DNA from: an uncultured Pseudomonadales bacterium
GTDB taxonomy: Bacteria; Pseudomonadota; Gammaproteobacteria; Pseudomonadales; Pseudohongiellaceae
Reading direction: 5' to 3'
Length of the DNA: 64,000 nucleotides
NCBI GenBank assembly: GCA_949372635.1
Contig: CASIAB010000001.1
Location: 62,001-126,000 of the forward strand
The notes under the pieces are model-generated. The model was not told the DNA's origin. It did not search any database and worked only from the letters and a program-made list of their open reading frames with translations. Positions 1-9,266 of the stretch are shown here, one piece after another (the first letter of the stretch is position 1; each line of letters begins with the position of its first letter). The position numbers were made by a program, and so were the translations under genes.

Positions 1-514
1 CCGGAGCATTAAAGTGCTCCGGACCACTACCAGATTCACCGGGCGTACCCAACACCATTAATACTTCACCCGTAGGCGAGAACTTAACTACCTGATGGCC
101 CCTTGCATCTCCATCTGGTATACGCGCATTGCTGACTGCATCGGTTACCCAGACATTACCGTCTGCATCAACATCGATGCCGTGGGGCCAGATGAACATA
201 CCCCCGCCAAAGCTCTCAACTACTTCCCCCTCGCTGTTAAATTTCAATACTGAGTCTAAATCCGAATCTACACACTCATTACCAAAGCGATCAGGCGCAG
301 TTGCATCACAACGCACAACGGCCCAGACATGTTCGCCGTCAGGATCAACATCGAGATCGCCAACGGCGCCCTGAATTCGGCCATTCGGCAACTCCGCCCA
401 GCCTTCTATGCTAGCGTAGGGGTTTGAATAAGCCTGCGACATTGCTGCGCTGGATAACAGAAAAAATGGTAGGACTAGAAAAAGTCTTAAGAGAAGAGAT
501 CTAGCTTGCATCAT
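1..514 (-). CDS. NHL-repeat beta-propeller protein, cut off by the left window edge
   Basis: The minus-strand reading frame starts at ATG 514 and stays open to base 1, so only about 171 N-terminal residues are visible. GGAG lies 7 bases before the ATG. An N-terminal hydrophobic segment (about residues 3-25) ending near Ala-Met-Ser-Gln looks like a signal peptide. NHL/six-bladed propeller features follow: IWPHGIDVDADGNVWVTD, then KFSPTGEVLMVLGTPGE. It is closely related to the protein at 56641-57813, with the same order of motifs (GRI/GRSWG, HVWA, WPHG, KFSPTGE). Function is unknown; exported NHL propellers bind ligands or act as lyases of the peptidylglycine-amidating type. The remainder lies outside the window. 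Confidence 0.8.
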   Translation of the reverse strand, partial: MMQARSLLLRLFLVLPFFLLSSAAMSQAYSNPYASIEGWAELPNGRIQGAVGDLDVDPDGEHVWAVVRCDATAPDRFGNECVDSDLDSVLKFNSEGEVVESFGGGMFIWPHGIDVDADGNVWVTDAVSNARIPDGDARGHQVVKFSPTGEVLMVLGTPGESGSGPEHFNAP

Positions 515-697
515 AATATTGCTCCGGTAGTTCCGTTTATGGTTCTTATTAATTAAGTTTCTTACTTTGATTTTTATTCTAAAATTTTGTTGAGCTAATG
601 CCAATAATTTCATACACCGAACAGGGACCCTCATCTGCCTCGGCGCACGAAATATTGGCGCCCCTGTTAATTTCAATATTCGGGTAGCTTGCCGCAA

Positions 698-2143
698 TTA
701 TTCATCGACAAATCGATAACGCATGTGCACATCTTTCACACGCCGCGCCTTGTTATCGATGATTGCAGGTCGAAAGTGTATGCCGCGCACGGAGCGCGAG
801 ATACTGCGTTTCGAATCTAGCTCTTCGGGGGCAGTGGCGAGAACGTCAACTGAAGAAGCCCTGCCGCGAGAACTTACTGAGAAGCTAATGTCCGCATACT
901 TAAAAGGATTGTCGAGCTGCCAGAATGGGTTTTTAGACTGTGGCATCGGCGTCGAGCGTAGCGCCTCTGTCCAGGAAATGAATATGCCAAGGTGCATCTC
1001 CTCCTTCACAGAAGTAATCGGTTCAATCCGTTCTCTCAATTCAGCAAGAGCGTCGGAAAAACTTAAATGCAAGGTCTCCATCGGAATAACCATAGGGCGC
1101 TCGAAGAACCAATGCACTTCTTCTTTGACTATTCCGGCTTCGAGCAACATATCCCGCGCATCTCGATAGCCGCGAATCCAAGAACCTCTATTGGATAGCA
1201 ACTGAAAATCGGAACGATATATTTTCATCATCGCCTGCGCTTCAAGATCAAAATTCTCTTCGACTACGTCCTGAATTTTATTGACCATCGAGTACGCATC
1301 ACGGAGATATCCATCGCCGATCGGCCTACCTTTGTCAATAATGGGAGTGGGTGATGAGTTGCCGAAGATTGATCTGGAACTTAGGCCAATGCGATTCTGA
1401 CTCTCGAGTCCAAACGTGCCTTCCCGACGGATAAGTTGATCTACCGATTCCGAACCGAGCCCCTTAGATGCGTTTAGGAAACTAACTAGGTGATATTCGT
1501 GATGAGCTACCTTATAAAGCCAAGGCGCTGCCTCAAGACTGTCTTCGCCATAAGTATCTTCGACAATATCTTCTAGCTCTCCATACAAGTCTCGAATTTT
1601 AAAGAAGTTGCGCACTTGCTCCCGGCGATCTTCGATTGTAATACGGCTGAACAACCAGTCGATTTGATCCTGAATGGCCCAGAGTAGAATCTCCGTGCTC
1701 TCGCCATCGACTGTAGTGAGAAGATGACGAATATGTTCAAGTTGGTCAGAAACTTCTTCCCAATTTCCCAATGCCATCTGCGTAGTCATTATCGATTGCA
1801 GCAAGGGCACCAAATCCGGATGCTCGAAACCCAGCTCGGTGCGCATCACTTGTAGCTGCCTGCTCTGCAACTGGATAACCCGCTCGTAGTCTTCGCTCTC
1901 ACTAAGCAGCGCGATCATGCTCACGAGAGGCTCAATTAGGCTAGAATGGTAAGGACCGAATTCGAACTCCAGGTCTTCAATCTGCGTCTGGTAAGCCGCT
2001 AGTTGTTCGGTGTTAGCTAATACGCTACCAATTAGCGGCCTATTTTCAGCGGCATGGCTAAGAAAACCACCAAAGCACAGCAGAACGAATAGGGCTAACC
2101 TACTGATAATAAATACTATTTTTTTGTTTTTGCGCATAAGCAT
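698..2143 (-). CDS. Exported TPR-type protein with TonB-like C-terminal domain
   Basis: 481 residues. A basic N-terminus followed by a hydrophobic stretch ending at SHAA is a signal peptide. Residues about 30-140 form helical tetratricopeptide-like pairs (GPYHSSLIEPL, then HPDLVPLLQSI). The last 75 residues resemble the TonB C-terminal fold (VSSRGRASSVDVL, then IHFRPAIID and YRFVDE). This TPR-plus-TonB-tail arrangement is common in gammaproteobacterial genomes as an uncharacterised periplasmic protein. Starts at 2143 and 2137 are both possible and neither has a clear ribosome site. It is divergent from the DUF4159 gene, with 109 bases between them that probably hold both promoters. Confidence 0.7.
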   Translation of the reverse strand: MLMRKNKKIVFIISRLALFVLLCFGGFLSHAAENRPLIGSVLANTEQLAAYQTQIEDLEFEFGPYHSSLIEPLVSMIALLSESEDYERVIQLQSRQLQVMRTELGFEHPDLVPLLQSIMTTQMALGNWEEVSDQLEHIRHLLTTVDGESTEILLWAIQDQIDWLFSRITIEDRREQVRNFFKIRDLYGELEDIVEDTYGEDSLEAAPWLYKVAHHEYHLVSFLNASKGLGSESVDQLIRREGTFGLESQNRIGLSSRSIFGNSSPTPIIDKGRPIGDGYLRDAYSMVNKIQDVVEENFDLEAQAMMKIYRSDFQLLSNRGSWIRGYRDARDMLLEAGIVKEEVHWFFERPMVIPMETLHLSFSDALAELRERIEPITSVKEEMHLGIFISWTEALRSTPMPQSKNPFWQLDNPFKYADISFSVSSRGRASSVDVLATAPEELDSKRSISRSVRGIHFRPAIIDNKARRVKDVHMRYRFVDE

Positions 2144-2252
2144 AAAGATGGCACGAAACTTAAAAACTAGGTTCTACTCACATTAGCTTGATCTATGCCA
2201 GTTGTCGATACACACTATCTAATATAGTCATTGCAGTGAGTCAGCATCCGCC

Positions 2253-3008
2253 ATGAATCGCAGCATTCTGCTTCTCGTTCTCCTACTAACGGCCTCGCCT
2301 ATCAGTGTCCACGCACAAATAGATCAGCCCGATCTCTATGACATCGGCGGAGAATTTGCGTTCGTACGCATTCAGTATGATAGTTACTATAGCGGTGGCT
2401 TCTACGGCGGGCCCTGGGCGACTGACTTCCCGGCTGCCGACGAAAATTTCCTGCGCGGGGTAGCGCGACTATCGAATGTACGAGTGATGGAAAAACCCAT
2501 CGTGCTGCGCTTCGATGACGATGAAATCTTCAACTACCCTTTCTTGTATGCCTTGGAAATGGGGCGCAACGGCGGCATCTCTCTATCCCCAATCGAGATC
2601 GAGAACCTCAGAGAATATTTGCTGCGTGGCGGCTTCCTATTAGTCGATGACTTCTGGGGAGAGCAACAGTGGGATGCCTTCTATCAAGATTTCTCCAAGT
2701 TGTTTCCAGATCGCGAAATAATCCAACTAGACTCCAGTCATGAGATCTATCACACCTTCTACGACATCGATGGTGCGCAGATGATTCCAGGACGGGGCGG
2801 CAGAAGAGGCTTCGGGCAAGCCGGAATGGACAACGCTAGCAATCACGCTATCCTAGATGATGACGGTCGCGTCATGGTGCTCATCAATTGGAACTCAGAC
2901 ATGGGCGATGGCTGGGAACACACCTTCGATCAGTGGTATCCCACGCAGTATGCAAATTCGGCTTATCAGCTGGGGATTAACTATCTGATTTATTCGCTTA
3001 CCCATTAA
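2253..3008 (+). CDS. Exported DUF4159 domain protein
   Basis: 251 residues with a signal peptide cleaved near HA-Q (residue 21). The DUF4159 hallmarks are present in order: FVRIQYDS (37-44), YPFLY (95-99), GGFLLVDDFWG (126-136) and a late His-containing strand. The fold resembles the glutamine-amidotransferase-like domain found in DUF4159 proteins. In many bacteria DUF4159 sits beside MoxR ATPase/DUF58 genes; here those partners are absent and the protein stands alone, divergent from a TPR/TonB-like gene. The function is not known. The start was chosen because it begins the signal peptide; no strong ribosome site is visible. Confidence 0.85.
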   Translation: MNRSILLLVLLLTASPISVHAQIDQPDLYDIGGEFAFVRIQYDSYYSGGFYGGPWATDFPAADENFLRGVARLSNVRVMEKPIVLRFDDDEIFNYPFLYALEMGRNGGISLSPIEIENLREYLLRGGFLLVDDFWGEQQWDAFYQDFSKLFPDREIIQLDSSHEIYHTFYDIDGAQMIPGRGGRRGFGQAGMDNASNHAILDDDGRVMVLINWNSDMGDGWEHTFDQWYPTQYANSAYQLGINYLIYSLTH

Positions 3009-3178
3009 GCTACAGACTCAACTATCGCATCGATTACTTTGAAGGGGTCACCAGCCCTGAACGCGCGCCTGATCTGCAATCCTTCCAGCCTTTTCTAGTG
3101 GAAAAGCTCAACTGCATCAACGTTGGAGCCAATATTTAGTCGAGTTTCTCCGTCAAGCAAGTAGTCTACGATACAGAA
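3005..3178 (-). pseudogene. Remnant of an unidentified gene
   Basis: On the minus strand this stretch reads as 57 sense-like codons with one in-frame TAG at 3095-3097 and a final TAA that overlaps the DUF4159 stop. The text looks coding: DYLLDGETRLNIGSNVDAVE, then the TAG, then LEGLQIRRAFRAGDPFKVID. No start codon or ribosome site is present, and the frame is closed by TAG just upstream. I do not recognise the family. It is most simply the 3' end of a gene whose front was lost. Confidence 0.3.
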
Positions 3179-3383
3179 CTACCACTGCAGGAACGCATCA
3201 AGTCAGCGAGTCAGATTGCTGTTGAACACAGAAAGATTGATTGGATTATTGACTCTTTCACATTCGACCACAAAACTCTGGTCTGTCTTCAATTGCCCTG
3301 TTCATCTTAGCTGTGCTGACACTAGGCAGTCAGATAAAAGAAGCCTAGAATGGTGTTTTGGTCAGGAATTTATTGAGGCTTTC

Positions 3384-4208
3384 ATGTTTACAGTAAAACT
3401 AATGGCCGGAGCACTAGGGGCAGAACTGCATGACGTGGATTTAGGCCAAGGATTGTCTGTTGACGCTTATCAAGAAATTCGGCGCCTACTGATTAAACAT
3501 CAGGTTATCTTCTTTCGCGATCAAGATATCACCCCTGCTCAGCACAAGGCACTGGCAGAATCATTCGGCCCCCTGCAAACACATCCAGCCTATGACACAA
3601 TCGAAGGCTTTCCCGAAATTACTGTTTTGGAGAGTACAGCTGAGAAGCCCAGTAAGATTGAAGCCTGGCACACAGATATGACATTCCGTGTGCACCCACC
3701 ACTTGGTGCGGTTCTGTATTCAAAAATTTGCCCTCCGCAAGGCGGGGATACAATGTGGGCTAGCACGACCGCCGCTTTTGATGGCCTTTCTGAATCGATG
3801 CAGAAATTTCTCAGCGAACTAACGGCAGAACATGACTTCAGTTATGGCTTTAAAGAAAGTTTGCAAGAGTTAGGTGGAAGAGAGAGACTGGCCCAAGCTG
3901 TAGCCGATAATCCACCAGTTCAACATCCAGTCATTCGCACACACCCAGAAAGTGGCAAGAAAGTTATTTTTGTAAATTCTCTATTTACCACTCGTATTCT
4001 TAATGTGGGCAAAAAGGAAAGTGAAGCCTTGTTGGGCTTTCTGTTCGAACATGTAACCACGCCAGAATATACCTGCCGTTTCCAGTGGCAAGCAAATTCT
4101 ATTGCGATCTGGGACAACCGCAGCACTCAACACAAGCCGATTAATGATTATTTTCCAGCACATCGTAGATTGGAGAGAATCACTATTGATGGCGATACGC
4201 CCTACTAG
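3384..4208 (+). CDS. TauD/TfdA-family Fe(II)/2-oxoglutarate dioxygenase
   Basis: 274 residues, the usual length of TauD-family enzymes. These use Fe(II), O2 and 2-oxoglutarate to hydroxylate small sulfonates, carnitine precursors or herbicide-like ethers. The iron ligands are visible as the HTD pair (His96, Asp98 in WHTDMTF) and His250 (STQHKP), with the 2-oxoglutarate-binding Arg a little further on (HRRLERIT). The start at 3384 is preferred over a longer frame from 3216 because GAGG lies 5 bases before it and the family begins there. The gene stands just before, and convergent with, the glutamine amidotransferase/ALDH genes. The substrate cannot be told from sequence. Confidence 0.85.
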   Translation: MFTVKLMAGALGAELHDVDLGQGLSVDAYQEIRRLLIKHQVIFFRDQDITPAQHKALAESFGPLQTHPAYDTIEGFPEITVLESTAEKPSKIEAWHTDMTFRVHPPLGAVLYSKICPPQGGDTMWASTTAAFDGLSESMQKFLSELTAEHDFSYGFKESLQELGGRERLAQAVADNPPVQHPVIRTHPESGKKVIFVNSLFTTRILNVGKKESEALLGFLFEHVTTPEYTCRFQWQANSIAIWDNRSTQHKPINDYFPAHRRLERITIDGDTPY

Positions 4209-4225
4209 TTCAATCTGTTGTTACA

Positions 4226-4936
4226 TTAGTTCGCCACAAAATCCAGAATCCAGCGTGCTACTTGAGAATTGTCTGTGCCCTGCGGCAGAGTATCTACGGC
4301 GCTCTTGTACACAGACTCCCCCAGAATTTCCCTGCGCATATTGAGCAAACTTAGAGCATAGCCTTTATCAAATTCGGCATGGCCCTGAAACGTGAGAATA
4401 TGCTCTCCCAGCTGCATCATTGCTATTGGACACGTGGCAGTGCTGGCAAGTAATTTTGCTCCTACCGGCATTTCCTCTACCTGATCTTTATGATTTGACA
4501 AGATCTGGAACTCAACATCAGCTGGGCCATAAGAAGCGGCGTCGACTGTCAATTTCGTCTTATGAACGCCTACGCACCAACCCTGATTTGCCTGGCGAGT
4601 TTTGCCACCCAACGCCTCGGCGACGAGTTGATGGCCAAAACAAATCCCAACGAGTTTTTTCTTGGCGCCGTGCAGCTTTCTAACAAAGTCTTTTAGTGCA
4701 TTAATCCAGGCTACGTCGTCGTAAACGCTGAGCTTACTCCCCGTTATCAGGTAGGCATCAACTTCATCGATATCAGTTGGATACTCGCCGCTCACCACTT
4801 CATAAGTAACAAATTCAATCTCAGGGTCTACGGCCATTAGCAGCTGTGAAAACATATCAGGGTATTCGCCAAACTCTGCGACAAACTCCAACCTAACAGC
4901 ATCGGCATTTAGAATTCCGATCTTCATATCAGCCAC
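4226..4936 (-). CDS. Class I glutamine amidotransferase (GMP-synthase-like) protein
   Basis: 236 residues. The class I GATase triad is present: nucleophile Cys99 in GICFGHQ, and His186 and Glu188 in FQGHAEF. Such stand-alone proteins hydrolyse glutamine or gamma-glutamyl amides. Family members next to aldehyde dehydrogenases often act in polyamine or gamma-glutamyl-amine breakdown, so a PuuD-like role is possible but not shown. The start may be GTG 4936, only 4 bases after GAGG and 6 bases past the ALDH stop, or ATG 4927, 13 bases after GAGG. Either way it reads as an operon with the upstream ALDH. Confidence 0.85.
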   Translation of the reverse strand: MADMKIGILNADAVRLEFVAEFGEYPDMFSQLLMAVDPEIEFVTYEVVSGEYPTDIDEVDAYLITGSKLSVYDDVAWINALKDFVRKLHGAKKKLVGICFGHQLVAEALGGKTRQANQGWCVGVHKTKLTVDAASYGPADVEFQILSNHKDQVEEMPVGAKLLASTATCPIAMMQLGEHILTFQGHAEFDKGYALSLLNMRREILGESVYKSAVDTLPQGTDNSQVARWILDFVAN

Positions 4937-4942
4937 ACTTCC

Positions 4943-6351
4943 TCAAACCGTTTTCAGATGAAAAGATTTTGCTCGACTTAGCTGCAAGTAACCAAGCTTG
5001 GAAAGAGCGGCACCACGACCCGTATTCTTAACGCCCGTCCAGCATAGAGCAGGATCAAGATAATCACAGCGGTTCATAAACACCGTGCCCGTTTGTAGGC
5101 GATCGCCCAATGCTTCCACGGCGGCTTGGTCGGTTGACCACAATGATGCGGTCAATCCCAAATCACTGTCATTCATTAGCTGCAATGCTCGCTCATCATC
5201 TTTTACAGACATGATACCAACCACCGGACCAAAACTTTCTTCCCGCATCACTGCCATACTATGATCTACATCCAGCTAATACCTGTGGCGCTAGATAGGG
5301 AGAGTTTTCTCGGGAGTTAGCAAACAGGCTCGGGTCAATGCAGGCCTGAGCCCCTTTAGCTAGGGCTTCACTAGTTTGCTGGCGGACCCAATCAGCGGCT
5401 GACGTTCTCACCATAGGGCCCAATGTAGTTAGGGCTAACAGTGGATTGTCCAGAGTGTAGTTTTTAACTTGTTCCACGTACGCTTCAACAAAGTCTGGGT
5501 AGAGTGCACTCTTCTACATAAATTCTTTCGATGCCACAACAAGATTGTCCCGAGTTAAAAAAGGCACCATCCACTAAGTCATTCACACAGCCATCCAGCT
5601 TTGCATCAGCACGCACGTAAGCAGGGTCTTTTCCACCTAACTCTAAACTGAGCCCAAGAAAGGAGCCTGCCGCCGATTTTTCTATTTTTTGCCCAGCAGC
5701 AACAGAGCCTGTAAAACAAGCAAAGTCTATGACCGAGTCGCCTAGCATCTTGGTGGTGCTGTCATGGCTCAAATACAAACACTGCAGCACACCTTCCGGA
5801 AGACCAGCCTGGCGAAAAGCACTAACAAAATGCTCGCCGCATAGTGGGGTTTGCGCGGAAGGCTTAAGCAGCACGCTGTTACCGGCCATTAATGCTGGAA
5901 ACACCGAGTTCACTGTTGTTAACAGCGGATAATTCCAGGGGGCTACGGTAAAGACCACCCCCAGAGCTTCGCGACGAATGAAGCGCTCAAAACCTGGCTT
6001 CGCCTGAGGTCGCTCGTCAGCTAGGGCTTCTTCGGCGATGTTGATCATATAACGCGCGCGTTCCGCAAGACCGCCTATCTCAGAGCCACCGTAGGCCAGA
6101 GGCCGTCCCATCTGCCAGCTAATTTCTTCTGCGATCCGCGCTTGATTGGATTCGAAATACTGTATTGCCAACTCGCAAATGCAAGCCCGCTCGGCAATAC
6201 TTGTTGTCTGCCACTGTTTTTGCGCTGAGCGCGATAAAGCAATAGACTGCTCTATCTCTTGCTCCGTTGCCAAAGCTCGCTCAACATAGACTGAACCGTC
6301 TATGGGAGAAATGGTTTGTAAAAGGGCCTTATCTTGTGCGTGACTCATCAA
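4943..6351 (-). pseudogene. Aldehyde dehydrogenase (NAD(P)-dependent), two frameshifts
   Basis: Three consecutive minus-strand frames together give a full-length ALDH of about 465 residues. The first piece (6351-5485) carries APWNYP (137-142), FTGSVAAG (213-220), catalytic Glu237 (LELGG) and catalytic Cys271 (GQSC). The second (5477-5259) and third (5257-4943, REESFGPVVG) supply the oligomerisation and C-terminal parts. Removing one base near 5508 and one near 5272 restores a continuous frame, so each lesion looks like a single-base insertion. It belongs to the succinate-semialdehyde-type branch by appearance. It is either a recent pseudogene or a good gene with sequence errors. Confidence 0.85.
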
Positions 6352-6389
6352 CCGGCTTTATCTTATTTAGTTAGAAAATAGAACTTAGA

Positions 6390-7968
6390 ATGGCCCATTA
6401 TATAGAACACCCGCTTAGAGAACACCTAGCTTCAGGAAGCTCACGACCAAGAATTTTTGCTAAATTGTTAGCCAGCCTGTCTCTGCTTCTAGGCGGTTGG
6501 CCCTCTAACGCAGCAGGAATTGACGCCACTATTAACGCGGCGATGACTCCTATAACAGAGGCAGTCGCTGGGTTCATATTCTTCGAGGTTAATATTTTTG
6601 GCAATCAACTACCCTTGATTATTCTTTGGTTGATAGCTGCCGCTATTTTTTTCACCTTCTATTTCAATTTTTTGAATCTGCGAGGTTTTAAACACGCCTT
6701 TCACTTACTGCGCGGAGACTACAGCAAACCAGAACATAGTGGCGAGCTTAGTCACTTTCAAGCTCTGACCACGGCTGTTTCAGGCACCGTAGGCATAGGC
6801 AATATGAGCGCGGTCGCTATCACGATCACAATCGGTGGTCCCGGAGCGACCTTCTGGTTTATTGTTGCAGGGCTTTTGGGCATGTCGACCAAATTTGCCG
6901 AATGTGTTGCCGGGGTGAAATACCGCAAAGTAAATCCGGACGGCAGTATTTCCGGCGGCCCCATGTATTACATGAAACAGGGTCTTGCGGATCGAAATCT
7001 GGGATGGCTAGGGAAGCCCATGGCCTATTTTTATGCCGCTTCTATAGTCATTGGCTGCCTCGGCATAGGTAATATGTTTCAGTCTAATCAAGCCTATCAG
7101 CAATTCGTGTTTGCCACCGGCGGCAGTAACAGTTTCTTTGTCGATAAGGGTTGGTTGTTCGGCCTAGCTTTGGCTGTCATTGTCGCTGCTGTAATCATCG
7201 GCGGGATAAAAAGTATTGCTAAAGTGACGAGTAAGCTGGTCCCCTTTATGGCAGCGGCCTATATCATCGGCGCACTGTTAGTCATTCTTCTTAATGCCGA
7301 GAAACTACCCTGGGCGTTTACTGCGATCGTCACCGAGGCATTTAACCCAAGCGCTATTAGCGGCGGCATGCTCGGCGTAATGATTATGGGATTTCAGCGC
7401 GCCGCATTTTCCAATGAAGCAGGACTCGGTTCTGCCGCTATCGTACATTCCGCGGTACGTACCAGTGAGCCAGTAACCGAAGGCTATGTTGCCTTAATGG
7501 AGCCGTTCATAGATACGGTAGTCATTTGTACACTAACTTCACTAGTAATTCTGACAACCATCTATGAGCCGGGCATGGCCGGCAACGGAATGCAGGGGAT
7601 AGAACTCACTTCTCAAGCATTCGAGCAGCACCCTGGGTTGGTCTACCGTACCGCTCTCGTTCATCGCCATTCTGTTCGCTTTTTCGACGATGCTGTCCTG
7701 GTCTTACTATGGCTTGAAAGGCTGGACCTACATAATAGGAGAATCAAGGAATAAAGAAATAGTTTTTAAGATCCTCTTTTGTGCATTTGGAGCCTTAGGC
7801 TGCATGATTCAACTAGATGTAGTTTTGGAATTTTCCGACGCACTAATTTTTGTTATGGCATTACCAAATATATTGGCCCTCTATATTTTGGCGCCGGTAA
7901 TTAAGCGAGAGCTGAAGAGCTATCAAGCGCGCTTAACCAGTGGTGAAATAAAAAGTTTTCGCGATTAA
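6390..7968 (+). pseudogene. Sodium:alanine/glycine symporter (AGCS family), one frameshift
   Basis: Polytopic inner-membrane protein that imports small neutral amino acids with Na+. AGCS features are clear: TTAVSGTVGIGNMSAVA, GGPGATFW, SGGPMYYM, FSNEAGLGSAAI and, in a second frame, SWSYYGLKGWTY. The frame breaks near 7638 in a GGGTTGG context. Deleting one T gives HPGWSTVPLSFIAILFAFST and joins 6390-7640 to 7690-7968, a normal-length transporter of about 525 residues. Before the break about eight to nine membrane helices can be counted. It is divergent from the ALDH, 38 bases apart, suggesting joint control of an amino-acid-use locus. Confidence 0.85.
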
Positions 7969-8011
7969 CAAAGACACGGGTATATTTATTTACCACTCCA
8001 AAAAATTCTTC

Positions 8012-9058
8012 TTAGTCTTGCCAAATACATAGGCCTAACAGTTCTGGGTTTCGTCCTTCAATCGTCTCTGGCAGAACCATCTTTTCAACTCCATCCTCAC
8101 AAAGAAGAATCTTGTCGCCTGCTCCTGCCATGTCCAAAAGTATTTGATCGAGATGGCGATATTGCACATCATGGCCACCATTAAGATAAGTTCTCACTAG
8201 CACTTCTGAGTTCGGGTACGCGGCAAGCCAGTCACTCGGCTTTACCGTCCCTAAGACTTCATCTTTCAATCCTAAATAGACAAATACTGGCACGCTGATA
8301 TGCGCCGAATCCATAACGCTTTCAGAACAATACAAACTCAATTCATGCATCAGCGGAGCTGGATCTGCAGACTGGCCTCGCATATTATGCGCACGCGCCG
8401 CTTCATCGAACGCTGTGTCTTGGAAGCCTTCGATTTCGTGTAGCGGGCTACCCTCTTCAAAGCCAAAAAATTGCATCGGGTATTGCAACATTTCCGCGTA
8501 AGGGCTGGGTGCATTGATGTTACATCGTTAAGGGTTACCGATAGCAGGGCCTGTGGCCGCCATATGGATGGACAGTAAACGGCGCGCATTGCTTTCAGCA
8601 ATTTTTGCCGTGTAGGGCCCTCCGCCAGAGATACCAAACAGCGCAAATTTTTCTATATTTAGATAAGCTAACACCTGCTCTACGTCGCTAACGTAGTCTG
8701 CCATGGTTAGAGTCTCATCAAACGCGGTTTGCCCAAATCCATTTCTCTCGACAGTTATGAACCTAAGGTTCAGATCGCTGCGCATGGTTTCTAGAAAATC
8801 TAAAAGCCTGATTACGCGCACGGATGTACCGAGGCCGCCGGTGAATACAACCGGAGTTCCACTCTGATTTCCGTCGTCAATAAAGTGTATGTTACGCCCA
8901 CTATCCAAACGCAATTGCTCAACTGTCGGCCCCAAACTATCGAATGTGAGTTGTAGAGATGGTTGAGCGATTGTTGCTGAGACTACGACAGTAAAAAATA
9001 GAATGTTTATTCCTGTCAGAGCCAATTTTACTATTTTCTGATAATTCGGGGAACACAT
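8012..9058 (-). pseudogene. Exported alpha/beta hydrolase with internal TAA stop
   Basis: One reading frame from ATG 9058 to 8012 (348 codons plus stop) is interrupted only by an in-frame TAA at 8528-8530 (codon 177); the frame does not shift. The first half has a signal/membrane segment (about residues 10-31), the FTGGLGTS strand and the nucleophile elbow GISGGG (Ser144). The catalytic Asp (GLKDEV) and His (NGGHDVQY) lie after the stop, so the truncated product would be inactive. GAGG lies 9 bases before ATG 9058, which is why that start is preferred to 9145. A CAA-to-TAA change would explain the stop. Substrate unknown. Confidence 0.75.
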
Positions 9059-9266
9059 GCCAATCAGCCTCTTTTTGCAGATCGCCGTAGCGAAAGAGTA
9101 ATGGCTATCTCCTCTTAAGTCCACGCGCTCTTCACAGGTAAGCATCAGCCTGCTAGTGTATACCCCACCTCATTGCACGATCACCCTGCCCCTGTTAGCA
9201 AATTTACGATAGCATTGCCGCTCCAACACCCTTCCACAACAACGCTACGAATAGAAGGAATTAGAA

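Noticed and set aside
723..1169. 148-codon open frame on the plus strand
   Set aside because: It runs antisense to the exported TPR/TonB-like gene, which has a signal peptide and better family evidence; the product has no recognisable pattern.
8528..8530. Programmed stop-codon readthrough or recoding
   Set aside because: No recoding signal or conserved downstream structure was seen, and other genes nearby are damaged, so a plain nonsense change is simpler.
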